The notes: generated from the letters alone by a model not told the origin. Shown: positions 1-11,116, numbered from the stretch's first letter. The stretch is DNA of 64,000 bases from Pseudomonas panipatensis (GCF_900099785.1 NZ_FNDS01000005.1:124001-188000), one strand, 5' to 3'. Made by a program: numbers and translations.

Positions 1-260
1 AGTTCCGCGCCAGCGGCTTCGAGCCGGAAGGCTACACCCTGTATGCCTACGCCTCGCTGCAGGCCCTGGCGGCGGCCTTCAACGGCGCCGGCAAGACCGA
101 CCCTGCCGCCGCTTCCAAGTGGCTGAAGTCGCACCCGGTGCAGACCGTGATGGGCAAGAAGGAATGGGACCAGAAGGGCGACCTGAAAGTCTCCGACTAT
201 GTCGTCTATCAGTGGGACGAAAAGGGCAAGTACCACCAGCTGGACGCGTTCAAGAAGTAA
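1..260 (+). CDS. Branched-chain amino acid-type ABC transporter substrate-binding protein (3' end only)
   Basis: The window opens inside this gene. The visible 85 C-terminal residues (frame 3, TAA at 258-260) read through YTLYAYASLQALAAAF and end in QLDAFKK, the usual tail of periplasmic LivK/BraC-type binding proteins: a helix with alternating alanines, then a conserved K-WDQKGD-K segment and a short C-terminal strand. It would bind its ligand in the periplasm and deliver it to the permeases encoded just downstream. The order binding protein, two permeases, two ATPases is that of PAO1 PA4913-PA4909 as I recall it. The ligand cannot be told from this fragment. Confidence 0.85.
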   Translation, partial: FRASGFEPEGYTLYAYASLQALAAAFNGAGKTDPAAASKWLKSHPVQTVMGKKEWDQKGDLKVSDYVVYQWDEKGKYHQLDAFKK

Positions 261-584
261 CCGCCACCCGATGGTCCGGCGCGTGCCGGCCATGCGGCAG
301 CGGGACTGGAATCGGACTGGGGCGGGCGTTCTCCCGTGCCGCCCCGCCGACGCCCGCCTGAACGGTCATGCCCCTGGGCTGTTCAGCGGTGCTTCCCGTT
401 CCCTGCCGTGCGGCCTCGCGCTGCCGGTCCTGAAGCGCGGTCATGCGTCTGGCGCACTACCCGTCGGCGTCGCCACGAGCGGCGTCGGCATCTCCGCAGG
501 TCGACGTCCGTCCGGCACTGGTCACGAGCCGGTCCGCCGCCGGTACGTCCGCCTTTCCTGCCCTGTTTGCGTGAGTACCCAATC
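261..584. other. Non-coding gap between binding-protein gene and first permease gene
   Basis: There is no convincing gene in these 324 bases; the open frame that runs through them is an upstream extension of the permease frame with arginine/proline-rich, unconserved translation. It holds a 9-bp inverted repeat (321-329 GGCGGGCGT with 350-358 ACGCCCGCC, 20-nt loop) without a T-run. In operons of this type such a hairpin can stabilise the binding-protein message and reduce read-through to the permeases; that role here is inference. Confidence 0.5.
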
Positions 585-1499
<915 letters not shown>

Positions 1500-1501
1500 G
1501 C

Positions 1502-2787
1502 ATGACTTCCGCAAGCGCTTCCGCCCCGCGCCTCAACCTGAAGAAGAGCCTGCTGGACACCGTTCTCGCCGGCCTGATCGCTCTCATCGTCTTCGGCCCC
1601 ATCGTCGGTGTGGTGCTCGATGGCTACAGCTTCAACCTGCAACCCGTGCGCCTGGCCTGGATGATCGGCGCGGTGATGCTCGGCCGCCTGCTGCTGAGTC
1701 TGTTCCTGCAGACCACCAGCGGCCTGCGCGTGCTCGATCGCTTCGACAGCTCCGACTCCGGCATCAGCGTGCTGCCGCCGGGCTACAAGTCCCAGTTGCG
1801 CTGGATCATCCCGCTGGTGATCGCCATTGCCGTGGTCTTCCCGTTCTTCGCCAACAAGTACCTGCTGACCGTGGTCATCCTCGGCCTGATCTACGTGCTG
1901 CTGGGCCTGGGCCTGAACATCGTGGTCGGCCTGGCCGGCCTGCTCGACCTCGGCTACGTGGCCTTCTACGCCATCGGCGCCTACGGCCTGGCCCTGGGGT
2001 ACCACTACCTCGGCCTGGGCTTCTGGACGGTGCTGCCGCTGGCGGCGCTCAGCGCGGCGATGGCCGGTGCCTTGCTCGGCTTCCCGGTGTTGCGGATGCA
2101 TGGCGACTACCTGGCGATCGTCACCCTCGGCTTCGGTGAGATCATCCGCCTGATCCTCAACAACTGGCTGTCCTTCACCGGTGGCCCGAACGGCATGCCG
2201 GTGCCGTCGCCGACCTTCTTCGGCCTGGAGTTCGGCAAGCGCGCCAAGGAGGGCGGCACGCCCATCCATGAGTTCCTCGGTGTCGAGTACAACCAGAACT
2301 TCAAGTTCCTGTTCATCTACATCGTGCTGTTCCTGGTGGTGCTGCTGGTGCTCTACATCAAGCACCGCCTGACCCGCATGCCGGTCGGGCGCGCCTGGGA
2401 AGCGCTGCGCGAGGACGAGGTGGCGTGCCGCGCCATGGGCCTGAACCACGTGCTGGTGAAGCTCTCGGCGTTCATGCTCGGCGCCTCCACCGCCGGCCTG
2501 GCCGGGGTGTTCTTCGCTAGCTACCAGGGCTTCGTCAACCCGTCGTCGTTCACCTTCTTCGAGTCGGCGCTGATCCTCGCCATCGTGGTGCTCGGCGGCA
2601 TGGGCTCGACGGTCGGCGTGGTGATCGCCGCGTTCGTTCTCACCGTGACCCCGGAGTTGCTGCGCAGCTTCGCCGACTACCGGGTGCTGATGTTCGGCAT
2701 CCTCATGGTGCTGATGATGATCTGGCGGCCGCGCGGACTGATCCGCATCAGCCGCAGTGGTTTCGCCGTACGCAAGGGGGTGGCGCC

Positions 2788-2791
<4 letters not shown>
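1502..2791 (+). CDS. livM: LivM-type permease of branched-chain amino acid ABC transporter
   Basis: Second membrane subunit of the importer, about 429 residues, starting at ATG 1502 (MTSASASAPRLNLKK). Compared with the minimal permease core of about 300 residues it has an N-terminal extension of roughly 100 residues with its own hydrophobic segments, as in Pseudomonas BraE. The core carries NIVVGLAGLLDLGYVAFYA and the ATPase-contact loop FESALILAIVVLGGMGS. It starts 2 nt after the livH stop, and its own stop overlaps the livG start (ATGA at 2788-2791), so translational coupling along the operon is likely. Confidence 0.9.
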
Positions 2792-4373
<1,582 letters not shown>

Positions 4374-4377
4374 CCCA

Positions 4378-4404
4378 GCCGCTCACGCCCTGGGTGTGAG
4401 CGGC
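4378..4404 (+). terminator. Terminator-like hairpin after livF
   Basis: A perfect 9-bp stem, GCCGCTCAC (4378-4386) with GTGAGCGGC (4396-4404), and a 9-nt loop start 5 nt after the livF stop. There is no T-run, so this may be a 3' end-protecting hairpin rather than a strong intrinsic terminator. Confidence 0.45.
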
Positions 4405-4494
4405 CGCTTCCAGCCTTGCGCCTGATGCCATGGCGGGCCCTCTTCCTCGCGGAGCGGGCTCGCCGTGCGCTGAACCCCATTGCCAGAGGTCCCC

Positions 4495-5421
4495 ATGCAG
4501 GACGTTCGTTTCCTCACCAATGCCGACGTCGCCGAACGCCTGGCTTATCCACAACTGATCGAGGCCCTGCGCCAGGGCCTGGCGAGTGCCTGCGAGGCGC
4601 CGGTGCGCGGCTGCCATGCGCTGCCGGAAAACGCCACGCTGCTGACCATGCCGGTGTGGCGGCCGGGGCAGGACATCGGCGTCAAGCTGGTCACCGTGTT
4701 CCCCGGCAACGGCGCCAAGGGCCTGCCGGCGGTGGCCGCGCTGTTCTGCCTGTTCGATGGCGAGAACGGCCGGCCGCTGGCGATGCTGGAGGCGTCCGAG
4801 CTGACCGCCCGGCGCACCGCCTGCACTTCGGCGCTGGCCGCCGACCATCTGGCCCGGACCGATGCCGAGCGCCTGCTGGTGGTCGGCAGCGGCACCCTGG
4901 CGGCGCACATGGTGCGTGCCCATGGCGTGGTGCGCGGCTACCGCGACATCGCCATCTGGGGGCGCCAGGCGGACAAGGTCGCCGCCCTGGTCGAGCGCCT
5001 GCGCGCCGAGGGCTACCCGGTACGCGCCTGTGCCGAGCTGCGCGAAGGCGTGCAGCAGGCAGACACCATCAGTTGCGTGACCACTTCGCGCGAGCCGCTG
5101 GTGCTCGGCGAGTGGCTGCGTCCCGGCACTCACCTCGACCTGGTCGGCGCCTTCCTGCCGAGCATGCGCGAAACCGACAGCGAGGCCGTGCGCCGCGCGC
5201 GTATCGTCGTCGATACCCGCGAGGGCGCGCTGGAAGAGGCCGGCGACCTGCTGATCCCGATGGCCGAAGGGGTGATCGGCGAGGCGGATATCCACACCCA
5301 GCTCAGCGATCTGCTGCAGGGCCGCGGGTGGCGTCAGGACGCAGCGGAAATCACCCTGTTCAAATCGGTCGGCTATGCCCTGGAAGACCTGATCGCGGCG
5401 CGCCTGCTGGTGGGGCAGTAA
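4495..5421 (+). CDS. Ornithine cyclodeaminase / mu-crystallin family protein
   Basis: A 308-residue protein of the OCD/mu-crystallin superfamily: NAD(P)-binding enzymes that deaminate ornithine or reduce cyclic imino acids such as pyrroline-2-carboxylate. Visible family features are the N-terminal FLTNADVAERL, the substrate-loop region KLVTVFPGN, the segment ARRTACTSALAADHLAR, the Rossmann motif VVGSGTLAAHM and the later DLVGAFLP with its conserved aspartate. ATG 4495 was chosen because AGAGGT (4484-4489) lies 5 nt before it; an in-frame TTG at 4480 is less likely. It follows the LIV-type transporter as in PAO1 (PA4908 by memory), suggesting it acts on an imported amino acid. The substrate is not determined. 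Confidence 0.8.
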   Translation: MQDVRFLTNADVAERLAYPQLIEALRQGLASACEAPVRGCHALPENATLLTMPVWRPGQDIGVKLVTVFPGNGAKGLPAVAALFCLFDGENGRPLAMLEASELTARRTACTSALAADHLARTDAERLLVVGSGTLAAHMVRAHGVVRGYRDIAIWGRQADKVAALVERLRAEGYPVRACAELREGVQQADTISCVTTSREPLVLGEWLRPGTHLDLVGAFLPSMRETDSEAVRRARIVVDTREGALEEAGDLLIPMAEGVIGEADIHTQLSDLLQGRGWRQDAAEITLFKSVGYALEDLIAARLLVGQ

Positions 5422-6163
5422 GCGCGCAAAGTTGTCCAGCGAAACAGTGGATCAAGTTGTGGATAAGCCTTGGGCAGAGTGCTGCAGCCGCCAGCGCAGC
5501 GCGCTTGCAGAGGCTCGCCGGTTTTTTCGCCAGCGCCGCTAATTCCCTGTATGGACAGACAGTTAGCGCACGCGCGGGGTTTTCCGTGGAAGCGCTGGCT
5601 TGTCCCCGGAAACTGTTGGAAGAACTGTGGATAAGCCTGGGAAAGACGCGCCTGAGGCAGACGCCGCGCGGCCTCGGCGCAAGCGGGTGATTTTTGCTCA
5701 AGGCGCCTGGCGCGGTTTTTCAGTCAGGCGACGCTGGTGCGCTGCTACGGGCCGTGTCCGGCTTATCCCCGGCGTCTGTTGAGCGGCCTGTGGAAAACAT
5801 GGGGGAAAGCGCCGGCAGGCCGCTGCCCGCGCCATGCCCAGGCATTCGCTCGATTTTTGTTCAATGACCTCCGAGGCTGCGTAATCCTTGGGCGCTTTAT
5901 TCGCAGCGGCGCACGGGCGGTTGGCCAGGAGCCGGCAAACAGGCCTTGCACAAGCTGTGGATAAGCCTGTGGGGAAGCTGCGCAGAAGTGCCCGGAAGCC
6001 AGCGCTGGAGCGGCCCATGCAACTGTGCGGGTGTTGTCCGGCGCCACTGTTATGCGATCGCCCTGGGGTGGGCTGTTATTCTCGGCTCTGACAGACACCT
6101 CGCCAGACAGACGGCCGCCGACCTTGCTCCGTGGCCGCTGGCTTCATTGCATAGGAAATGGCC
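5422..6163. repeat. Non-coding array of about 165-bp degenerate units with DnaA-box-like 9-mers
   Basis: This 742-bp gap has no credible gene. TGTGGATAA, the complement of the DnaA box TTATCCACA, occurs at 5458-5466, 5626-5634 and 5956-5964, and TGTGGAAAA (one mismatch) at 5789-5797. Start-to-start spacings are 168, 163 and 167 bp. The three exact copies extend to TGTGGATAAGCCT, so more than the box is conserved. A T-rich motif recurs in phase: GGTTTTTTCGCCA at 5520, GATTTTTGCTCAA at 5689 and GATTTTTGTTCAA at 5852. A TTGTCC segment recurs before or after the boxes (5432, 5600, 6036). Weaker boxes are at 5446-5454 and 5763-5771. The chromosomal origin is not expected beside these genes, so a DnaA-titrating or other repeat element is inferred. 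Confidence 0.7.
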
Positions 6164-6925
6164 ATGACTTCCACCCTGTTCATCACCGGCGCCACATCCG
6201 GCTTCGGCGAAGCCTGCGCACGTCGTTTCGCCCGCGAGGGCTGGTCGCTGGTGATCACCGGCCGCCGCGAGGAGCGCCTGCAGGCGCTGGCCAAGGAGCT
6301 GTCGGCGCAGACCGAGGTTCTGCCGCTGGTTCTCGACGTGCGCGACCGCGCCGCCGTGAGCCGCGCCGTGGACGGCCTGCCGGCCAGCTTCCAGCGCCTG
6401 CGCGGGCTGATCAACAACGCCGGCCTGGCGCTGGGCGCCGAGCCCGCGCAGAACTGCGACCTCGACGACTGGGACACCATGGTCGATACCAACATCAAGG
6501 GCCTGATGTACTGCACCCGCCTGCTGCTGCCACGGCTGATCGCCCATGGGCGTGGCGCGAGCATCCTCAACCTCGGCTCCGTGGCCGGGCAGTGGCCGTA
6601 CCCGGGCAGCCACGTGTACGGCGCGACCAAGGCCTTCGTCGAACAGTTCTCGCTGAACCTGCGCTGCGACTTGCAAGGCACCGGCGTGCGCGTCAGCAAC
6701 CTGGAACCGGGACTGTGCGAAAGCGAATTCTCCCTGGTGCGCTTCGGCGGCGACCAGGCGCGCTACGACAAGACCTATGCCGGCGCCGAGGCGCTGCAGC
6801 CGGAAGACATCGCCGAGACCATCTACTGGATCATGACCCAGCCGCCGCACATCAACATCAACAGCCTGGAAATCATGCCGGCCAGCCAGGCCTGGGCCGG
6901 CTTCTCGGTGCACCGCAAGGGCTGA
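6164..6925 (+). CDS. YdfG-like short-chain dehydrogenase (3-hydroxy acid / serine dehydrogenase type)
   Basis: A cytoplasmic SDR of 253 residues. It has the dinucleotide motif GATSGFGE near the N-terminus, NNAG at the end of the fourth strand and the catalytic Tyr/Lys in HVYGATKAF. The sequence follows E. coli YdfG closely (NNAGLALG, NLRCDLQGTGVRV, NINSLEIMP), a family that oxidises 3-hydroxy acids such as serine and allo-threonine and reduces malonic semialdehyde with NADP. ATG 6164 was preferred to ATG 6158 because AGGAA (6153-6157) is 6 nt before it. It follows the repeat array and stands alone on this strand. Confidence 0.85.
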   Translation: MTSTLFITGATSGFGEACARRFAREGWSLVITGRREERLQALAKELSAQTEVLPLVLDVRDRAAVSRAVDGLPASFQRLRGLINNAGLALGAEPAQNCDLDDWDTMVDTNIKGLMYCTRLLLPRLIAHGRGASILNLGSVAGQWPYPGSHVYGATKAFVEQFSLNLRCDLQGTGVRVSNLEPGLCESEFSLVRFGGDQARYDKTYAGAEALQPEDIAETIYWIMTQPPHININSLEIMPASQAWAGFSVHRKG

Positions 6926-7009
6926 GCCGGGCATTCCGGCCTGGCCGCGCACAGCGCTTCATTCGCCATGGGCTGAGTTCGCCGAACCCATGCGCTGCGA
7001 GAAGCCGAT

Positions 7010-7080
7010 GGGTATCGCTTCGCTCAACGCCATCCTACGTGGGGGGCGTAGGGCGAATGAAGCGGCACGCTTTATCCGCC
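7010..7080. repeat. Composite intergenic repeat: GGGTATCGCT element plus palindromic GGGCGAAT/TTATCCGCC element
   Basis: Two modules lie side by side downstream of ureG. GGGTATCGCTTCGCTC at 7010 starts a block ending CATCCTACG (7039); related copies are at 28315-28344 and 38494-38522. The second, 7048-7080, begins GTAGGGCGAATGA and ends TTATCCGCC, an imperfect palindrome related to 9209-9227, 27514-27532 and 55325-55369. All copies are intergenic or overlap a stop codon. They resemble REP-type repeats of Pseudomonas chromosomes; that class assignment is inference. Confidence 0.6.
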
Positions 7081-7196
7081 GGTGACGATCCTCGATCTTT
7101 CTTGGACGGGGTGAGGAACCGCGCCAGGGCCCAGAGGGCTTTGCCCACGGACAGGCGAGGCTCCTTGGCGATCGCGCCTTGCGGGGCCCCGGCGCG

Positions 7197-7811
<615 letters not shown>

Positions 7812-7823
7812 GCTGGGGTTCTC

Positions 7824-8528
7824 CTAGGAACGGAACAGACGGCTGTATTGCGATTCGTGGGCCATGCTCGCCAGCGCCAGGCCGAAGGGCGCGCTGCCGG
7901 GCGCCGCGTTGGCCAGGGCGGCGGCGCAGGCCCGGTCGAGTTCGGGGAGCAGGCGCGAGGTGAGTTTCTGCGCCGCCAGTTGGCCCAGCGGCAAGGCCTT
8001 CATCAGCACCGCCAACTGGTTTTCCAGCCAGCTCCAGAGCCAGGCGCCGAGCGCCTGTTCGAGGTCCAGGTCCCAGGCGCGGGCGGCCAGCGCCCAGGCG
8101 GCGGCGAGGTTGGGTTCGGTCTGTCTGCCGAGCCAGGCGCGGGCGGGCTGGTCCAGCTCCGGCAGCGCCTCCAGCAACTGAGCGAGGGAGAAGCCCATCT
8201 GCCGGCTTTCCTGGGCCAGCTCGCGGGTTTCGCGGCTGGCGCGATGGCGCTCGGCGGCGTCGTCCAGCGCGGGCCAGTCGCCGCGCGCGGCGGCGCGCAG
8301 CAGTTCGGCCAGCAATGGACCCTCGAAGCGCGCCAGGTTCAGCTGCAGTTGATCGCTGAGCCAGGCGAAGGCGCTTTCGGCATCCCGGACAGCGCCCTGT
8401 TCCAGCGCTGTTTCCAGGCCCTGGGAATAGCTGTAGCCGCCGATCGGTAGCTGCGGGCTGGCCAGGCGCAGCAGGGGCCAGAGCCCCGCGCTGGGGGCGC
8501 CGGAGCGCCCGCCATGGTGAAGGCTCAC
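7824..8528 (-). CDS. ureF: Urease accessory protein UreF
   Basis: A 234-residue alpha-helical co-chaperone that links UreD-urease to UreG. The diagnostic motif is QLPIGGYSYSQGLE near residue 30, and the C-terminal SMAHESQYSRLFRS is typical of the family. The start overlaps the ureE stop by 4 nt, so translation is probably coupled. The first 20 residues (MSLHHGGRSGAPSAG) are less conserved. Confidence 0.93.
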   Translation of the reverse strand: MSLHHGGRSGAPSAGLWPLLRLASPQLPIGGYSYSQGLETALEQGAVRDAESAFAWLSDQLQLNLARFEGPLLAELLRAAARGDWPALDDAAERHRASRETRELAQESRQMGFSLAQLLEALPELDQPARAWLGRQTEPNLAAAWALAARAWDLDLEQALGAWLWSWLENQLAVLMKALPLGQLAAQKLTSRLLPELDRACAAALANAAPGSAPFGLALASMAHESQYSRLFRS

Positions 8529-9025
8529 GTGCGCCCCCCGAACTGGTGCAGCTTCGGCGCGTAGTTGAATTCCGCCTCGCCGTGGTGCGAGTGGTGATGG
8601 CCGCCGCCGTAGGCGCCGTGCTCCGGCTGGAAGGGCGCTTCGATGCTTGCCACCGTGGCGCCGAGCTGGTCGAGCATGGCCTTGAGCACATAGTCATCGA
8701 GCAGGCGCAGCCAGCCCTCACCGACTTGCAGCGCCACATGGCGGTTGCCCAGGTGGTAGGCGGCGCGGTTCAGTTCGCGCGGGCTGGCGCACGTGACGTG
8801 CATGAGCTTTTCCGCCGCCGCGCAGACGCGCACCACGCGGCCGTCGTTGGCCAGCAGGCAGTCGCCATCGGCCAGCGGCGGCTGGCCGCGTTCAAGGAAC
8901 AGGCCGACATCTTCGCCGTCGCCGCTGAAACAGCGCAGACGGCTTTTGCTGCGTGCCTCGTAGTTCAGGTGAAGTTCGGCGTCCCAGCGCTCGCGGGGGT
9001 CGATGCGTTGGTGGATGACCAGCAT
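8525..9025 (-). CDS. ureE: Urease accessory nickel metallochaperone UreE
   Basis: A 166-residue dimeric nickel carrier that supplies Ni to the UreDFG-urease complex. It has the N-terminal peptide-binding domain (MLVIHQRIDPRERWDAE, SRLRCFSGDGEDVGLFLERG), the metal-binding domain with NRHVALQVGEGWLRLLDDYVLK split by conserved residues, and a His-rich tail GGGHHHSHHG. ATG 9025 was chosen over an in-frame TTG at 9046 because family proteins begin MLVIH; neither start has a good ribosome-binding site. A sigma-54-type promoter at 9059-9074 would place the mRNA start shortly upstream. Confidence 0.93.
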   Translation of the reverse strand: MLVIHQRIDPRERWDAELHLNYEARSKSRLRCFSGDGEDVGLFLERGQPPLADGDCLLANDGRVVRVCAAAEKLMHVTCASPRELNRAAYHLGNRHVALQVGEGWLRLLDDYVLKAMLDQLGATVASIEAPFQPEHGAYGGGHHHSHHGEAEFNYAPKLHQFGGRT

Positions 9026-9058
9026 GGCAGTGTCCGGCAGGGGCAATGGCGGAGCTAC

Positions 9059-9074
9059 AGCAAGGGCCTTGCCA
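9059..9074 (-). promoter_or_regulatory. Sigma-54 (-24/-12) promoter for ureEFG
   Basis: On the minus strand the sequence reads TGGCAAGGCCCTTGCT, against the RpoN consensus TGGCACG-N4-TTGC(A/T). The invariant GG and GC are 10 nt apart and only one consensus position differs. It sits about 35-50 nt upstream of the ureE ATG, with an NtrC-like dyad at 9157-9171 in enhancer position. Nitrogen control of urease genes by NtrC is established in related bacteria; its operation here is inferred. Confidence 0.65.
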
Positions 9075-9150
9075 GCCCTGGGCGGCGCCAGCAGCCACGG
9101 GGGCTGAACGGGCTGTCCGAACGATCAGGAATGCTCCGCGTGCGCGTTGC

Positions 9151-9176
9151 TGGTGCGCACGCAAATGGTGCGCACC
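9151..9176. promoter_or_regulatory. NtrC-like dyad / paired GTGCGCAC palindromes upstream of ureE
   Basis: TGGTGCGCAC occurs twice (9151-9160 and 9166-9175). The inner arrangement GCAC-N7-GTGC at 9157-9171 has the spacing of the NtrC site (GCACYANNNTGGTGC) and keeps the TGGTGC half. It lies about 85-100 bp upstream of the -24 element, where an enhancer for a sigma-54 promoter is expected. The 8-bp palindrome GTGCGCAC could serve another regulator instead. Confidence 0.5.
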
Positions 9177-9195
9177 CTGGTGGTGCGGCAGGTTT

Positions 9196-9234
9196 GTAGG
9201 ACGCCTAAGCGTTCGCGGTTATCCGCCCCGCGGG
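9196..9234. repeat. Degenerate copy of the GCGTTCGCGGTTATCCGCC palindromic element
   Basis: The core GCGTTCGCGGTTATCCGCC (9209-9227) ends 8 nt before the desT stop complement at 9236, and a degenerate left arm starts GTAGGACGCCTAA. The same core, one base different, lies at 27514-27532 just beyond urtE. It is probably a 3'-end repeat, possibly serving as a transcription end signal for desT. Confidence 0.5.
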
Positions 9235-9235
9235 G

Positions 9236-9871
9236 TCAGCCGCGCTGGCCGATGCCCAGCCAGTGCTTGGCGCCGATCATGATGAAGCGCAACTGCTGGG
9301 TCACCTTGGCTTCCGGTGTGAGGTGCGCCGGCAGTGTCTCGGCCGGTGGGTCGATCAGTTCGGGGAGGGTGGCGAACACCGTCTTCACCACCAGGTCGGC
9401 CATCACGTCGAGGTCCTCGGCCTGCAGGTGCGGCAGCTTGTTGAGCAGCGCCAGGTCGGCGGCCAGGTCGTCGGTGATGCGCTGGCGCAGGGCGCCGATG
9501 GCCTGGCGGATCGGCAACGAGCCGCCGTACTGCTCGCGGGCGAGGAAGAGGAACTGGGTGCGGTTGGCGCTCACCGCGTCGAGGAAGATGCGTACCGAGG
9601 CCTCGATCACCCCGCCCAGTTCGAATTCATTGCGGCGCACCACGCGCAAGGTCTGGCGGAAGGTTTCGTCGACGTCGGCGACCAGTGCCAGGGCCAGTTC
9701 GTCCATGTCGGCGAAATGCCGGTAGAAGCCGGCCGGCACTATGCCGGCGGCGCGCGTCACTTCGCGCAGGCTGAGGCTGCCGAAGCCGCGGCCACTGTCC
9801 ATCAGCTCGCGCGCGGCATCCATCAGGGCCTGACGGGTCTGCTGTTTCTGTTCGGCGCGGGGTGAGGACAT
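9236..9871 (-). CDS. desT: TetR-family repressor of fatty-acid desaturation, DesT
   Basis: A 211-residue TetR regulator. The N-terminal DNA-binding domain has its helix-turn-helix at about residues 34-53 (SLREVTRAAGIVPAGFYRHF), followed by an all-helical ligand domain. It is divergent from a ferredoxin-reductase/desaturase pair, exactly the desT-desCB layout of P. aeruginosa, where DesT senses the ratio of unsaturated to saturated acyl-CoA and represses desCB. The divergent interval carries two palindromes that match the DesT operator (9943-9962 and 9984-10003). Autoregulation is plausible because the sites are also close to the desT start. ATG 9871 has only a weak ribosome-binding site. Confidence 0.88.
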   Translation of the reverse strand: MSSPRAEQKQQTRQALMDAARELMDSGRGFGSLSLREVTRAAGIVPAGFYRHFADMDELALALVADVDETFRQTLRVVRRNEFELGGVIEASVRIFLDAVSANRTQFLFLAREQYGGSLPIRQAIGALRQRITDDLAADLALLNKLPHLQAEDLDVMADLVVKTVFATLPELIDPPAETLPAHLTPEAKVTQQLRFIMIGAKHWLGIGQRG

Positions 9872-9933
9872 GGGGGCTTCCGAGGCAAGGGCGCAGGCAC
9901 TCTAGCAAATGGCCGGGGAAATCCGCGAGCCGC

Positions 9934-10003
9934 GCTCTTTTTCAGTGAACGAGTGTTGACTGAAAAAGAGCGTCATGCCAGTTTAGTGAACAAGTGTTTA
10001 CTG
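9934..10003. promoter_or_regulatory. Two DesT operators between desT and desC
   Basis: Operator 1 is AGTGAACGAGTGTTGACT (9944-9961), 16 of 18 matching the P. aeruginosa DesT palindrome as I remember it. It is nested in a perfect 13-bp inverted repeat, GCTCTTTTTCAGT (9934-9946) with ACTGAAAAAGAGC (9959-9971). Operator 2 is AGTGAACAAGTGTTTACT (9985-10002), 41 bp away, close to four helical turns. Operator 2 ends 16 nt before the desC start, so a bound dimer would block both promoters. Confidence 0.8.
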
Positions 10004-10018
10004 TCTTGGTGTCTCCCC

Positions 10019-11116
10019 ATGTCCCTTCTTCCCTTTTCCTGGCTGAGGTCGCTGCGCCCTGTGCTGGGCCCGCTGCGCTACCTGGCGCGGCATGGCTGGC
10101 TGCGCGAGGCGGATGTCGATGCCGTGCTCCGCTGGCTGAGCCCGGCCTGGGCGCTGACGCGTGTGTATGCCCGCGTGGAGGGGCGCCAGTGGGTCGCCGA
10201 CGACATGCTCGAACTGCGCTTGCGGCCCAATGCCAACTGGCGCGGCGGCTTGCCGGGGCAGCATGTGCAACTGTTCATCGAACGTGACGGGGTGCGCCTG
10301 GGGCGTAGCTACAGCCTGATCGAGCACGCCGGCGGTTGCCTGACGATCGCAGTGAAACGCCAGCCGGGCGGGCGCGTCTCGCCGCTGCTGCTCGGCCAGT
10401 TGTACGTCGGCGACGTGCTGGAGCTTGGCGAGCCGGCCGGCGCGTTGCGCTGGCCGGAGGATTCGCGCGGCGTATTGCTGCTGGCCGCCGGCAGCGGCCT
10501 GACGCCGTTGCTCGGCCTGCTGCGCGAAGCCCTGGGCGCGGGCTATCGCGGCCCGGTGACCTTGCTGCACTACGTGCGCGAGCGTGGCCAGCGCGCTTTC
10601 GCCGAACACCTGCAGGCGCTGGCCCGGCAGTATCCCAACTTCCAGCCGCGCTGGGCCATCAGCGCTGAAGCGGCGGGCGACGGCGAATTGTCCGGGCGAT
10701 TCCGTGAGGCGCACCTGGACGGCGTGCCCGTCGCGCATGTGCTGGCGTGTGGTCCGGCGGGATTCGTCGCGCGCGTGCGCGAGGCCCTGGGGCCGCGCGC
10801 CGCCAGTCTGCAACTGGAGTCCTTCACGCCCCCCGTGTGGGCCTCCGACGAAGCGCGGCGTGAGGTTCGCCTGGAGTTCGCCCGCTCCGCCAGCAGCCAT
10901 CGCGGCGACAGCCAGCGCAGCCTGCTGGAACAGGCCGAGGCCGCCGGCCTGCGCCCGGCCCACGGCTGCCGCCAGGGCATCTGCGCCAGTTGCACCTGCA
11001 CCCTGATCGCCGGCAGCGTGCGCGATCTGCGCAGCGGCGCGCTGTTCAGTGAGCCGCAGCAACCCATTCGCCTGTGTGTCAGCGCCCCGCATGGCGACGT
11101 CACGCTCGATCTCTGA
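10019..11116 (+). CDS. desC: Ferredoxin-NADP reductase-type electron donor for the desaturase, DesC
   Basis: A 365-residue fusion of an FAD/NAD(P)H reductase with a C-terminal plant-type [2Fe-2S] ferredoxin. The FAD motif RSYSLIEH lies near residue 100, the nucleotide-binding segment LLAAGSGLTPLLGLL near 160, and the cluster cysteines in CRQGICASCTC plus the distal RLCVSAPHGD at the C-terminus. It passes electrons from NADPH to the DesB di-iron desaturase. ATG 10019 is the start most consistent with the family; the frame is open back to 9953, but that would run through operator 2. desB follows after 19 nt. Confidence 0.88.
   Translation: MSLLPFSWLRSLRPVLGPLRYLARHGWLREADVDAVLRWLSPAWALTRVYARVEGRQWVADDMLELRLRPNANWRGGLPGQHVQLFIERDGVRLGRSYSLIEHAGGCLTIAVKRQPGGRVSPLLLGQLYVGDVLELGEPAGALRWPEDSRGVLLLAAGSGLTPLLGLLREALGAGYRGPVTLLHYVRERGQRAFAEHLQALARQYPNFQPRWAISAEAAGDGELSGRFREAHLDGVPVAHVLACGPAGFVARVREALGPRAASLQLESFTPPVWASDEARREVRLEFARSASSHRGDSQRSLLEQAEAAGLRPAHGCRQGICASCTCTLIAGSVRDLRSGALFSEPQQPIRLCVSAPHGDVTLDL

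Noticed and set aside
336..584. N-terminal extension of the livH frame
   Set aside because: The added 83 residues are Arg/Pro-rich and unlike any LivH; homology begins at GTG 585.
5422..6163. Chromosomal replication origin
   Set aside because: DnaA-box-like 9-mers are present, but dnaA, rpmH, rnpA or gidA are not nearby and the boxes are widely and evenly spaced, unlike the compact Pseudomonas oriC.
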